Translations under genes and position numbers: made by a program | Shown here: piece after piece, positions 8,338-15,635 of the stretch | How positions within the stretch are numbered: the stretch's first letter is position 1 | Layout of the letters: each line of letters opens with the position of its first letter | Assembly: GCF_900250075.1 (NCBI RefSeq) | Contig: NZ_LT977070.1 | Coordinates: 62,001-126,000 of the forward strand | Direction of reading: 5' to 3' | DNA: 64,000 nucleotides | DNA from: Cupriavidus taiwanensis | GTDB taxonomy: Bacteria > Pseudomonadota > Gammaproteobacteria > Burkholderiales > Burkholderiaceae | The notes under the pieces: generated by a model | Database searches by the model: none | What the model was told of the DNA's origin: nothing | The model's input: the letters and a program-made list of their open reading frames with translations, nothing else

Positions 8338-9594
8338 TTACTGCGGCAGCCGGAAGTGCTCGACGAAATCGCTGAACACGCGCGCGGACAGTGCGGCATC
8401 CTCGGCGGTCATGGTTTCGGTGGGATGGTGGCTGATGCCGCCGTTGCCGCAGCGCACGAACAGCATGGCGACATCGGCGATGGCGGCAATGGCCATGGCG
8501 TCGTGGCCGGCGCCCGACGGCAGGTGGCGCACCGGCACGCCCTGGCGGGCGATGGCGGCGGCCCATTGCTCTTGCAGCCACGGGGCGCAGGGAACGCTCC
8601 TGGCCTCGTGGGTCTTGCGGATCTGCGCGCGGACGTTGCGGCGCGCGCAGACGCGCTCGATCTCGGCCAGCACGTCATTGACGGCGGCCTCGCGCTCGGC
8701 GTCGTCGCCGGCGCGGATGTCGATGGAGAACACGGCGCGGCCCGGCACCACGTTGGTGGCGCCGTTGGGCACGTTGAACTGGCCCACGGTGCCGACCAGG
8801 CCCGGCTTGCCGCCGCAGCGCTTCTCGATATAGAGGCCGATTTCGGCGCCGGCCATGGCGGCGTCGCGGCGCATGTCCATCGGCACGGTGCCGGCATGGC
8901 CGGCCAGGCCTTCGAGCTCGACCAGGAAGCGCGTCGCGCCGGAAATCGCGGTCACCACGCCCACCGGCAGGCCTTCGTTCAGCAGCACCGGGCCCTGCTC
9001 GATATGCACCTCAATAAAGGCCGCGACCTTGCTGGGCTCATGCTTGGCCGCGGGCAGCGCGGCGGCGTCGAAGCCGGCCTCGCGCATCACCTCGCGCATG
9101 GTCTTGCCGCTGTCGTCGACGTTTTCCAGCACGTTGTTGTCGAAGGTGCCGGCGATGGCGCGGCTGCCCAGCAGCGTGGCCTTGAAGCGCACCCCCTCTT
9201 CCTCGGCGAAGCCCACCACCTCGAGCGCGAACGGGAAACGTTTGCCCTGGCGGTTCCATTCCGCCACGCAGGCGATCGGCAGGATCACGCCCAGGTTGCC
9301 GTCATAGCGGCCGGCGTCGCGCACGGTGTCGAAATGCGAGCCGGTCAGCAGCGCCGGCGCGTCGGGGGTGGTGCCCTCGTAGCGGCCGATCACGTTGCCG
9401 GCGGCATCGCGGCGCACCGTCATGCCGGCCTGCTGCATCCACTCGGTCAGCTGCGCGGCGGCGCCGTGGTGGGCCTGGGTCAGGTAGGTGCGGGTGAGCA
9501 TGCCGGGCTGCTCGGTGTGGACGGCCAGGGCGTCGGCCCAGGCCATGATGCGCGTGCCAGTCTCTGCGGCGGACGGCGACGGATTTGCTGCCAT
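8338..9594 (-). CDS. Zn-dependent amidase/hydantoinase family (allantoate amidohydrolase or N-carbamoyl-L-amino-acid hydrolase)
   Basis: 418 residues, typical for AllC/HyuC/beta-ureidopropionase. Residues expected of an active binuclear enzyme are visible: GSHFDTVRDAGRYDGNLG (metal His and bridging Asp), FAEEEGVRF (catalytic and metal Glu), GHAGTVPM in the lid domain, LPSGAGHDAMA and GGISHHPTET near the C-terminus. Such enzymes release ammonia/CO2 from carbamoyl or ureido compounds in purine, pyrimidine or hydantoin breakdown; the substrate is not resolvable by eye. It is divergent from a DctA-like symporter and shares a 390-base control region with it, suggesting uptake and hydrolysis of one substrate class. 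Confidence 0.88.
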   Translation of the reverse strand: MAANPSPSAAETGTRIMAWADALAVHTEQPGMLTRTYLTQAHHGAAAQLTEWMQQAGMTVRRDAAGNVIGRYEGTTPDAPALLTGSHFDTVRDAGRYDGNLGVILPIACVAEWNRQGKRFPFALEVVGFAEEEGVRFKATLLGSRAIAGTFDNNVLENVDDSGKTMREVMREAGFDAAALPAAKHEPSKVAAFIEVHIEQGPVLLNEGLPVGVVTAISGATRFLVELEGLAGHAGTVPMDMRRDAAMAGAEIGLYIEKRCGGKPGLVGTVGQFNVPNGATNVVPGRAVFSIDIRAGDDAEREAAVNDVLAEIERVCARRNVRAQIRKTHEARSVPCAPWLQEQWAAAIARQGVPVRHLPSGAGHDAMAIAAIADVAMLFVRCGNGGISHHPTETMTAEDAALSARVFSDFVEHFRLPQ

Positions 9595-9721
9595 GCGTGT
9601 CTCCTGCTGGAAGTGCGTAAAAGCCGCGGCGGCGTGGCTGGCGGGGGTGCCAGTGCGGGCGGAACGCCCATGGCCGAAGCTCTATTCTGTGCGATTCATG
9701 GTAGCACAGTGAATTCAAAAA

Positions 9722-9750
9722 TTGCATACAAAAATGATATGCACTATATT
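9722..9750 (+). promoter_or_regulatory. Promoter with embedded palindromic operator before the symporter-gntR pair
   Basis: -35-like TTGCAT (9722-9727), a 17-base spacer and -10 TATATT (9745-9750). An inverted repeat TGCATA-N9-TATGCA (9723-9728 and 9738-9743) fills the spacer, and TTGCATACAA at 9722-9731 is itself a near-palindrome. Predicted start near 9757, giving a leader of about 228 bases. The rest of 9595-9984 shows no gene. The likely ligand is the GntR/FCD protein encoded downstream. Confidence 0.6.
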
Positions 9751-9984
9751 CGGTTCCACGTTCAGACAATCCGCTGCGGACAATCCGGTCCAGACAACGG
9801 ATGGCGTGGAGTCCGTCCCAACAGGGGGGCTGTCCGCGCGGTGGCGTACTCCCGACCCGGAGTCCCGCCCGGAACGTAAGGCCGGCAGCCCAACCCAGCC
9901 GTCAGAGCAGCACGGGGCCGCCGGTGATTCCTGGATCGAAATGGGCCGGCCGGCGCACAGGACCGGCCCCGCACGGAGACAACC

Positions 9985-11391
9985 ATGCAGCACGCAGTTC
10001 CCTCGCAGCAGCGCCCGGGCAACCCCCGCCTGCACACCCGCTTTACCCGCTCGCTGTTCGGCCAGGTGCTGATCGCCCTGGTGATCGGCACGGCGCTCGG
10101 CCTCGCCTTCCCCGAGTTCGCCGCCAAGCTCAAGCCGCTCGGCGATGCCTTTATCAAGCTGATCAAGATGCTGATCGGCCCGATCGTGTTCTGCGTGGTG
10201 GTGGCCGGCATCTGCGGCGCCGGCGAGCTGAAGAAGGTGGGCCGCGTCGGCATCAAGGCGGTGGTGTACTTCGAGATCGTCACCACCATCGCGCTGGCGC
10301 TGGGCATCGTGCTGGCCTACGTGTTCCAGCCAGGCGTGGGCATGAACGTCGATCCCCGTTCGCTCGACGCCTCGGCCATTGCCGGCTTTATCGACAACGC
10401 GACCAAGGTCAAGGACCAGGGCACGGTCGACTTCCTGCTCAAGCTGATCCCCAATACCGTGTTCGGCGCCTTCGCCAACGGCGACGTGCTGCAGGTGCTG
10501 GTGGTGTCGATCCTGTTCGGCTGCGCGCTGTCGCTGGTGGGCGAGCCCGGCCGGCCGCTGGTCAGCCTGATCGATACCTTCTCGCACACGCTGTTCAAGA
10601 TGATGGGGTTCATCATCAAGCTGGCGCCGCTGGGCGTGCTGGGCGCGGTGGCGTTCACGGTCGGCAAGTACGGCATCGGCTCGCTCAAGCAGCTGGGGTT
10701 CCTGGTGCTGCTGTTCTACGGTGCGGTGATCGTGTTCGTGCTGGTGGTGCTGGGCGGCATCATGCGCGCGTGCGGCTTCTCGGTGATCAAGCTGATCCGC
10801 TACCTGCGCGCCGAGCTGCTGGTGGTGCTGGGCACCGCCTCGTCCGACAGCGTGCTGCCGCAGGTGATGAAGAAGCTCGAGTTCATGGGGGTGAAGAAGT
10901 CGGTGGTGGGCCTGGTGATTCCGACCGGCTACTCGTTCAACCTCGACGCGTTCTCGATCTACCTGACGCTGGCCGCAGTCTTTATCGCGCAGGCGACCAA
11001 CACGCCGCTGGCGATGGCCGACCTGCTCGGCATCCTGGCGGTGGCGCTGATCACCTCCAAGGGCGCGCACGGCATCCCGGGCTCGGCCATCGTGATCCTG
11101 GCCGCGACGCTGTCGGCGCACCCGGCGCACCCGGCGATCCCGGCGATCGGCCTGGTGCTGGTGCTGTCGGTGGACTGGTTTATCGGCATCGCGCGCGCGC
11201 TCGGCAACCTGATCGGCAACTGCGTCGCCACCGTGGTGGTGGCCGCGTGGGAAAAGGACATCGACCGCGCCCGGGCCCATGGGGTGCTGAACGGCACCAT
11301 CGAGGCGTCCGACCTGGACGCCGGCCTGGCCGCGATGGCGCAGGACGCCGCCGCCCCGGCGATCGTGCCGGGCCCGGTCGCGGGGCGCTAG
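9985..11391 (+). CDS. dctA: DctA-like dicarboxylate:cation symporter (DAACS family)
   Basis: 468 residues, about eight membrane helices and two re-entrant loops. PTGYSFNLDAFSIYLTLAA and the ARALGNLIGN stretch near the C-terminus align with DctA of C4-dicarboxylate uptake rather than glutamate carriers: the Asp that reads the amino group in GltPh is Gly here. Two substrate-site motifs differ from classical DctA (SKGAHGIPGSA in HP2, and VDWFIG where DctA has IDRFMSE), so the true substrate may be another carboxylate, perhaps a product of the divergent amidohydrolases. Inner membrane. Followed after 47 bases by its probable regulator. Confidence 0.85.
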   Translation: MQHAVPSQQRPGNPRLHTRFTRSLFGQVLIALVIGTALGLAFPEFAAKLKPLGDAFIKLIKMLIGPIVFCVVVAGICGAGELKKVGRVGIKAVVYFEIVTTIALALGIVLAYVFQPGVGMNVDPRSLDASAIAGFIDNATKVKDQGTVDFLLKLIPNTVFGAFANGDVLQVLVVSILFGCALSLVGEPGRPLVSLIDTFSHTLFKMMGFIIKLAPLGVLGAVAFTVGKYGIGSLKQLGFLVLLFYGAVIVFVLVVLGGIMRACGFSVIKLIRYLRAELLVVLGTASSDSVLPQVMKKLEFMGVKKSVVGLVIPTGYSFNLDAFSIYLTLAAVFIAQATNTPLAMADLLGILAVALITSKGAHGIPGSAIVILAATLSAHPAHPAIPAIGLVLVLSVDWFIGIARALGNLIGNCVATVVVAAWEKDIDRARAHGVLNGTIEASDLDAGLAAMAQDAAAPAIVPGPVAGR

Positions 11392-11438
11392 AATCACGCA
11401 TCTACCCAACCGCGCAGCCTCTGCGCAAGTGCGCTGCC

Positions 11439-12131
11439 ATGCCCGAGCATATCGATCCTGACATGACCGCCGAAGCGATCGCCGACGACATCGTCGCGGC
11501 GATCGTTTCGCACCGCCTGCCGCCCGGCACCAAGCTGCGCGAGGAGGCACTGGCCAGCGTCTACCGCGTCAGCCGCACCAAGGTGCGCGCGGCGCTGCTG
11601 ATGCTGTCCAAGGACAAGGTCATCCAGATCGTGCCGGACAAGGGGGCGTTCGTGGCCAAGCCCAGCGCCGAGGAAGCGCGCGAGGTGTTCGCCGTGCGCC
11701 GCATCCTCGAAGCAGCGCTAGCGCGCGAGTTTGTCGCCAAGGCCACCGCCGCCGACTACAAGCGCATCGACCGCCACCTGGCGGCCGAGCGCAAGTCGCT
11801 GGCGGGCAACGATGCCCAGGTGCGCACGCGGCTGCTGGGCGATTTCCATATCGTGCTGGCCGAGGTGGTCGGCAACGGCGTGCTGACCGAGATGATGCGC
11901 GAGCTGTCGGCGCGCAGCGCGGTCATCACCATGCTGTACCAGTCGCGCCGCGACGCGGCCTGCTCGTCGGACGAGCACCGCGAGTTCATCGAGGCGGCGC
12001 GTGCCGGCGATGTCGAGCGCGCCGTCACGCTGATGGTGGACCACCTGGGCCACGTCGAAGGCGCGCTGCATTTCGAGGAAACCGCGCCGGTGGCGCGCGG
12101 CAAGGACCTGGTCGCCGCGCTGCTGGCATAG
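11439..12131 (+). CDS. GntR-family (FCD-type) transcriptional regulator
   Basis: 230 residues. N-terminal winged helix (about 10-72) with VAAIVSHRLPPGTKLREEALAS and VSRTKVRAALLMLSKDKVIQIVPDKGAFVA; C-terminal FCD effector domain with its metal/carboxylate ligands (VRRILEAALAREF, FHIVLAEVVGN, SDEHREFIEAARAGDVERAVTLMVDHL). FCD members usually sense carboxylates. It follows the symporter in the same direction, and a palindrome sits in the promoter spacer of that operon, so autorepression with induction by the transported substrate is likely (inference). The ATG at 11439 was chosen because homology begins there. Confidence 0.9.
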   Translation: MPEHIDPDMTAEAIADDIVAAIVSHRLPPGTKLREEALASVYRVSRTKVRAALLMLSKDKVIQIVPDKGAFVAKPSAEEAREVFAVRRILEAALAREFVAKATAADYKRIDRHLAAERKSLAGNDAQVRTRLLGDFHIVLAEVVGNGVLTEMMRELSARSAVITMLYQSRRDAACSSDEHREFIEAARAGDVERAVTLMVDHLGHVEGALHFEETAPVARGKDLVAALLA

Positions 12132-12177
12132 GCGCCGGCTCCGCCTGCCCCGCTCTCCGGCCTTGGTGCCGGCCGCT

Positions 12178-12191
12178 TGACGTGAGTCAAA
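12178..12191. promoter_or_regulatory. FNR/Anr-type box TTGAC-N4-GTCAA
   Basis: Perfect dyad TTGAC GTGA GTCAA, the same core as the site before hemN at 39145-39158. Its centre (12184.5) is 41.5 bases before the predicted 5' end of the candidate small RNA, the class II activator position. Confidence 0.6.
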
Positions 12192-12225
12192 GCCCCCCTG
12201 GCCGCCCGCGCGCAAACTTCATCTC

Positions 12226-12327
12226 GCCATGAAGACGCGGGGGCGCACTTCATGAGCACTTGCCTGCCGGCACCTCATCGTCGACAGGCTGCCCGCACGC
12301 TGCAACGGTGTGCGGGCTTTCTTTTTT
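12226..12327 (+). ncRNA. Candidate FNR-activated small RNA (about 100 nt)
   Basis: No coding sequence is credible in 12132-12710. From the predicted start near 12226 the DNA folds into three consecutive hairpins: CATGAAG/CTTCATG (12229-12235 with 12248-12254, plus an inner GCG/CGC), GCCTG/CAGGC (12262-12266 with 12285-12289, loop rich in C and U around CACCTCATCG), and the terminator stem 12291-12317 followed by a T-run. The first hairpin begins 3 bases after the start predicted from the FNR box. The -10 (CAAACT, 12214-12219) is poor, as can occur at activator-dependent promoters. Size, terminator and exposed C/U-rich loop fit a trans-acting sRNA. Prediction only. Confidence 0.5.
12291..12327 (+). 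terminator. Intrinsic terminator of the candidate small RNA
   Basis: GCCCGCAC (12291-12298) pairs with GTGCGGGC (12310-12317), continuing as further pairs at the loop, followed by TTTCTTTTTT (12318-12327). It is 160 bases after the gntR stop with a structured, non-coding stretch between, so it more plausibly ends a separate small transcript than the gntR mRNA. 12328-12710 holds no recognised element. Confidence 0.85.
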
Positions 12328-12710
12328 CTGAGGACGGGGTTCCGCGGCGCGGAACGGCGCGCCGCCCGGCGGCCTCTGACCCGTGCCGTCCCGCACCGGT
12401 TTTTCCCTTTTCCGACAGCAGGTTGCGTTACGCCGCGTCGACGCTCGGGATGCCGCCTGGTCGGGTCATGCGCATCCCGCGCGGGCTGGCGCGCCGGCCA
12501 CGCTCGAAAAGCGAATCGCGCCTTCGGGTTAGGATGCCGCAGGCCCCGCCAGAGGCCCGCGCTGTCCCGCCACGCTGCGGAGGCAGCCGCACACGATAAC
12601 GATCCCAGGGAGACCGCCATGCGCCATCGCGCGATGCCTGCCGTGCCGCCGCGCTGCCGGCGCTAGCCCTCGCCTGAATCCGCCGTGCTTTCCACCGAAA
12701 AGGACATCCC

Positions 12711-13514
12711 ATGCCCAGCGCCTTCCGCCCCGACGCCTTCGCCGGCAAGACTGTATTCGTCGCCGGCGCCTCCTCCGGCATCAACCTTGGCATCGCGCAC
12801 GGCTTTGCGCGCGCCGGCGCGCGGCTGGCGCTGATCAGCCGCACCGCCGAGCGCATCCAGGCCGCCGCCGACACCATTACCGCGGCTGGCGGCACCGCCA
12901 TCGGCATGGCCGCCGACGTGCGCGACTACGCCGCGGTCGAAGCGGCCTTTGTACGCACGCAGGACCAGCTAGGCCCGATCGACGTGGTCATCTCCGGCGC
13001 CGCCGGCAATTTCCTGGCGCCCGTGGTCGGCATGTCGGCCAATGCCTTCAAGACCGTGGTCGATATCGACCTGCTCGGCACCTTCAACGTGTTCCGCGCC
13101 AGCTTCGACCACCTCAGCAAGCCCGGCGCTTCGCTGATCGCGATCACCGCGCCGCAGGCGGTCAACGCGATGATGTTCCAGGCCCATGCCTGCGCCGCCA
13201 AGGCCGGCATCAACATGCTGATCAAGTGCCTGGCGATGGAATGGGGCCCGGCCGGCGTGCGCGTAAACGGCATCTCGCCCGGCCCGATCGCCGACACCGA
13301 AGGCATGGCGCGGCTGGCCCCCACGCCCGAGATCGAGGCCCGCTACAAGGCGCGCCTGGCGCTGCGCGACTACGGCACCAAGGACGACATCGCCGATGCC
13401 GCGATCTACCTGAGCAGCGACAACGCCCGCTATGTCACCGGCACCATCCTCGACTGCGACGGCGGCAGCAAGCTCGGCGACGCCTCGGCCGACGCGCTGA
13501 AGAAGCCGCAATAG
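12711..13514 (+). CDS. SDR-family 2,4-dienoyl-CoA reductase-like oxidoreductase
   Basis: 267 residues, Rossmann fold with the cofactor loop VAGASSGINLGIA (about 18-30) and an Arg after strand 2 (SRTAERI) that suggests NADP(H). The classical YxxxK is not present: the Lys is in ACAAKAGINML but the Tyr position is Ala. This and the motifs AMEWGPAGVRVNGISPGPI and DTEGMARL match the peroxisomal-type 2,4-dienoyl-CoA reductase (DECR2) branch, whose active site differs from ordinary SDRs. It would reduce dienoyl-CoA to enoyl-CoA in oxidation of unsaturated fatty acids. It heads a cluster with two crotonases. Confidence 0.8.
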   Translation: MPSAFRPDAFAGKTVFVAGASSGINLGIAHGFARAGARLALISRTAERIQAAADTITAAGGTAIGMAADVRDYAAVEAAFVRTQDQLGPIDVVISGAAGNFLAPVVGMSANAFKTVVDIDLLGTFNVFRASFDHLSKPGASLIAITAPQAVNAMMFQAHACAAKAGINMLIKCLAMEWGPAGVRVNGISPGPIADTEGMARLAPTPEIEARYKARLALRDYGTKDDIADAAIYLSSDNARYVTGTILDCDGGSKLGDASADALKKPQ

Positions 13515-13566
13515 ATCGACACCGATATCCGCACCCGCAACGACCCGGAACACCAGGAGAACTACC

Positions 13567-14346
13567 ATGACTTCAACCGTCCTCTACCAAGCCAGCGAAG
13601 GCGTGGCCACGCTGACCCTGAACCGCCCGGACGTGCTCAACGCACTGAACGCCGACATCCTGCGCGAACTGCGCGAGGCCGTGGACCGCGCCGCGGCCGA
13701 CGCCGAGGTGCGCGCCGTGCTGCTGACCGGTGCCGGCCGCGGCTTCTGCGCCGGCGCCGACCTGGCCGCGCGCCAGGGCGGCGGCGTGTCCGATTCCGGC
13801 ACGCTGCTGCGCGAGCGCTACCACCCGATCATCATGGCGCTGCGCGAGATGCCCAAGCCGGTCATCACCGCGGTCAACGGCGTGGCGGCCGGTGCTGGCA
13901 TGAGCCTGGCGCTGGCGGGCGACGTGGTGCTGGCAGCGCGCTCGGCCAGCTTCCTGCAGGCGTTCTCGAAAATCGGCCTGATCCCGGATGCCGGCAGCAC
14001 CTACTTCCTGCCGCGCTATGCCGGCGAGATGCGCGCCCGCGCGCTGGCCATCCTGGCCGAGAAGATCGACGCGGAAGAAGCCCACCGCATCGGCCTGGTG
14101 TGGAAGATCCATGACGACGCCGCGCTGCAGGACGAGGCCGGCAAGCTGGCGCGCCACCTGGCGACCATGCCGACCATGGCCTACGCCATGATCAAGCAGG
14201 CCCTCAACCAGAGCCTCGGCAATGACCTGGCCGCGCAACTCGAGGTGGAAGCCACGCTGCAGTCGCGCGCCAGCCGCAGCGAAGACTGCAAGGAGGGCGT
14301 GGCCGCCTTCGTCGAGAAGCGCAAGCCGCAGTTCAAGGGCCGCTGA
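13567..14346 (+). CDS. Crotonase-family enoyl-CoA isomerase/hydratase (PaaG-like)
   Basis: 259 residues. Crotonase fold: LTLNRPDVLNALNADI, oxyanion-hole segments GRGFCAGADL (58-67) and VNGVAAGAGMSLALAGD (103-119), and SKIGLIPDAGSTYFLPR (134-150). The single acid Asp141 in PDAGST with no Glu at the usual hydratase position is the arrangement in PaaG-type delta3,delta2 isomerases (1,2-epoxyphenylacetyl-CoA isomerase group). No other paa genes are nearby, so an isomerase role in fatty-acid oxidation fits better than phenylacetate degradation. It starts 52 bases after the SDR gene. Confidence 0.82.
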   Translation: MTSTVLYQASEGVATLTLNRPDVLNALNADILRELREAVDRAAADAEVRAVLLTGAGRGFCAGADLAARQGGGVSDSGTLLRERYHPIIMALREMPKPVITAVNGVAAGAGMSLALAGDVVLAARSASFLQAFSKIGLIPDAGSTYFLPRYAGEMRARALAILAEKIDAEEAHRIGLVWKIHDDAALQDEAGKLARHLATMPTMAYAMIKQALNQSLGNDLAAQLEVEATLQSRASRSEDCKEGVAAFVEKRKPQFKGR

Positions 14347-14393
14347 GCGCAGCGGCCGCGCCCCACCCCATTTCACTTCCAGGGAGCCCGCGC

Positions 14394-15230
14394 ATGAGCG
14401 CCAGCAGCAATGAACGTATCCTCGTGACGATCGAAGGCGGCGTCGCCGACGTCCGCCTGAACCGACCCGACAAGATGAACGCGCTCGACCAGGCCATGTT
14501 CGATGCCCTGATCGAGACCGGCGAACAGCTCGCGCGCCTGCCGGACCTGCGCGCGGTGGTGCTGTCCGGCGCAGGCCGCGCCTTCTGCGCCGGACTGGAC
14601 ATGGGCCGCATGGCGGGCATGTTGTCCGACGGTGGCGGCGAATCCCACGACGACAGCATCGGCGCCGGCCGCCTCGGCCAGCGCACCCATGGCATCTCGA
14701 ACCGGCCGCAATACGCCTGCATGGTCTGGCGCGAGCTGCCGGTGCCGGTCTTTGCCGCCGTGCACGGCGTGGCCTTCGGCGGCGGCCTGCAGGTGGCGCT
14801 GGGCGCGGACGTACGCTACGTCGCGCCGGATGCCAGGCTGTCGGTGATGGAGCTGAAGTGGGGACTGGTGCCCGACATGGCGGGCATGGTGCTGACGCGC
14901 GGGCTGGTGCGCGCCGATGTGCTGCGCGAGCTGATCTACAGCGCGCGCGTGCTCAGCGGCAGCGAGGCGTGCGAGCTGGGCCTGGGCACCTATCTGGCCG
15001 ACGACCCGCGCGCCGCGGCGCTGGCCGCCGCGCGCGAGGTCGCGCAGAAGAACCCTCACGCGATCCGCGCCGCCAAGCGGCTGATGGCGGTGGCGGAGCG
15101 CGGCGACCACGCCGCCATCCTGCAGGCCGAGTCCGACGAGCAGGACCGGCTGGTGGGCTCGCCCAACCAGCGCGAAGCGGTGCTGGCCAACCTGGAGAAA
15201 CGCGCGCCGCGCTTCACGCCGGCAGGCTGA
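14394..15230 (+). CDS. Crotonase-family protein, probable delta3,5-delta2,4-dienoyl-CoA isomerase
   Basis: 278 residues. Oxyanion-hole segments FCAGLD (64-69) and VAFGGGLQVALGADVR (126-141). Glu153 and Asp161 in MELKWGLVPDMAG are eight residues apart, the spacing of the catalytic Glu and Asp of delta3,5-delta2,4-dienoyl-CoA isomerase (ECH1), unlike the Glu-Glu pair of enoyl-CoA hydratase. The insertion at about 75-105 is longer than in short crotonases. Third gene of the cluster, 47 bases after the previous one; the trio could convert odd- and even-positioned double bonds into beta-oxidation intermediates (inference). Confidence 0.78.
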   Translation: MSASSNERILVTIEGGVADVRLNRPDKMNALDQAMFDALIETGEQLARLPDLRAVVLSGAGRAFCAGLDMGRMAGMLSDGGGESHDDSIGAGRLGQRTHGISNRPQYACMVWRELPVPVFAAVHGVAFGGGLQVALGADVRYVAPDARLSVMELKWGLVPDMAGMVLTRGLVRADVLRELIYSARVLSGSEACELGLGTYLADDPRAAALAAAREVAQKNPHAIRAAKRLMAVAERGDHAAILQAESDEQDRLVGSPNQREAVLANLEKRAPRFTPAG

Positions 15231-15240
15231 GGCGGTCCGC

Positions 15241-15618
15241 TCAGCGCCTGGCATGGTGGCGCCGCCGGCGCCACCACAGCGCATAGATGGCGACGTTCAC
15301 CACCAGCACCACCACTCCCAGCCACAGCTGCACCGCAGGCGTGAGCCCCGCCGGATAAATCAGCGGCAACAGGTAGCGCTCGACAAAGCCGCCGCTGTAG
15401 CCGGCCTGCCCGGCAGCCCGGCGCAGCGAGTTTTCCAGCGGCGTCAGCGGACAGATCCAGCCGGCCCATTCGATCAGCACGCCCCACACTGCCGCGGGCA
15501 GGTGCACCCATGCCGCACGCGGCCAGCGCAATACCAGCAGGCCGCCCGCCACCACGAACACGATGAACAATGCGTGCGCGATGACCACCAGGTCGGCCAG
15601 CCAGGCGGTGATGGGCAT
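15241..15618 (-). CDS. DUF2784 membrane protein
   Basis: 125 residues with about four hydrophobic segments: 6-28, 36-55 (WPRAAWVHLPAAVWGVLIEWAGWICPLTPLE region), 84-96 and 99-118. The motif EWAGWICPLTPLENSLRR with GYSGGFVERYLLPLIYP is characteristic of DUF2784, a family of unknown function. The C-terminus is a basic Arg/His tail, as for a cytoplasmic end. It follows the LysR gene by 17 bases on the same strand and is probably co-transcribed with it. Convergent with the crotonase gene only 10 bases away. Confidence 0.82.
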   Translation of the reverse strand: MPITAWLADLVVIAHALFIVFVVAGGLLVLRWPRAAWVHLPAAVWGVLIEWAGWICPLTPLENSLRRAAGQAGYSGGFVERYLLPLIYPAGLTPAVQLWLGVVVLVVNVAIYALWWRRRRHHARR

Positions 15619-15635
15619 GGCGTAGCGCGGCGGCC

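Noticed and set aside
8282..8581. 100-residue N-terminal extension of the M20 gene
   Set aside because: The extra codons are antisense-like Arg/His-rich sequence overlapping the end of the upstream gene; homology begins at MTARDNMNPIET (ATG 8281).
12252..12599. Open frames in the gap after gntR
   Set aside because: They cross the terminator at 12291-12327, are Arg/Pro-rich and have no ribosome-binding site; the structured RNA explains the region better.
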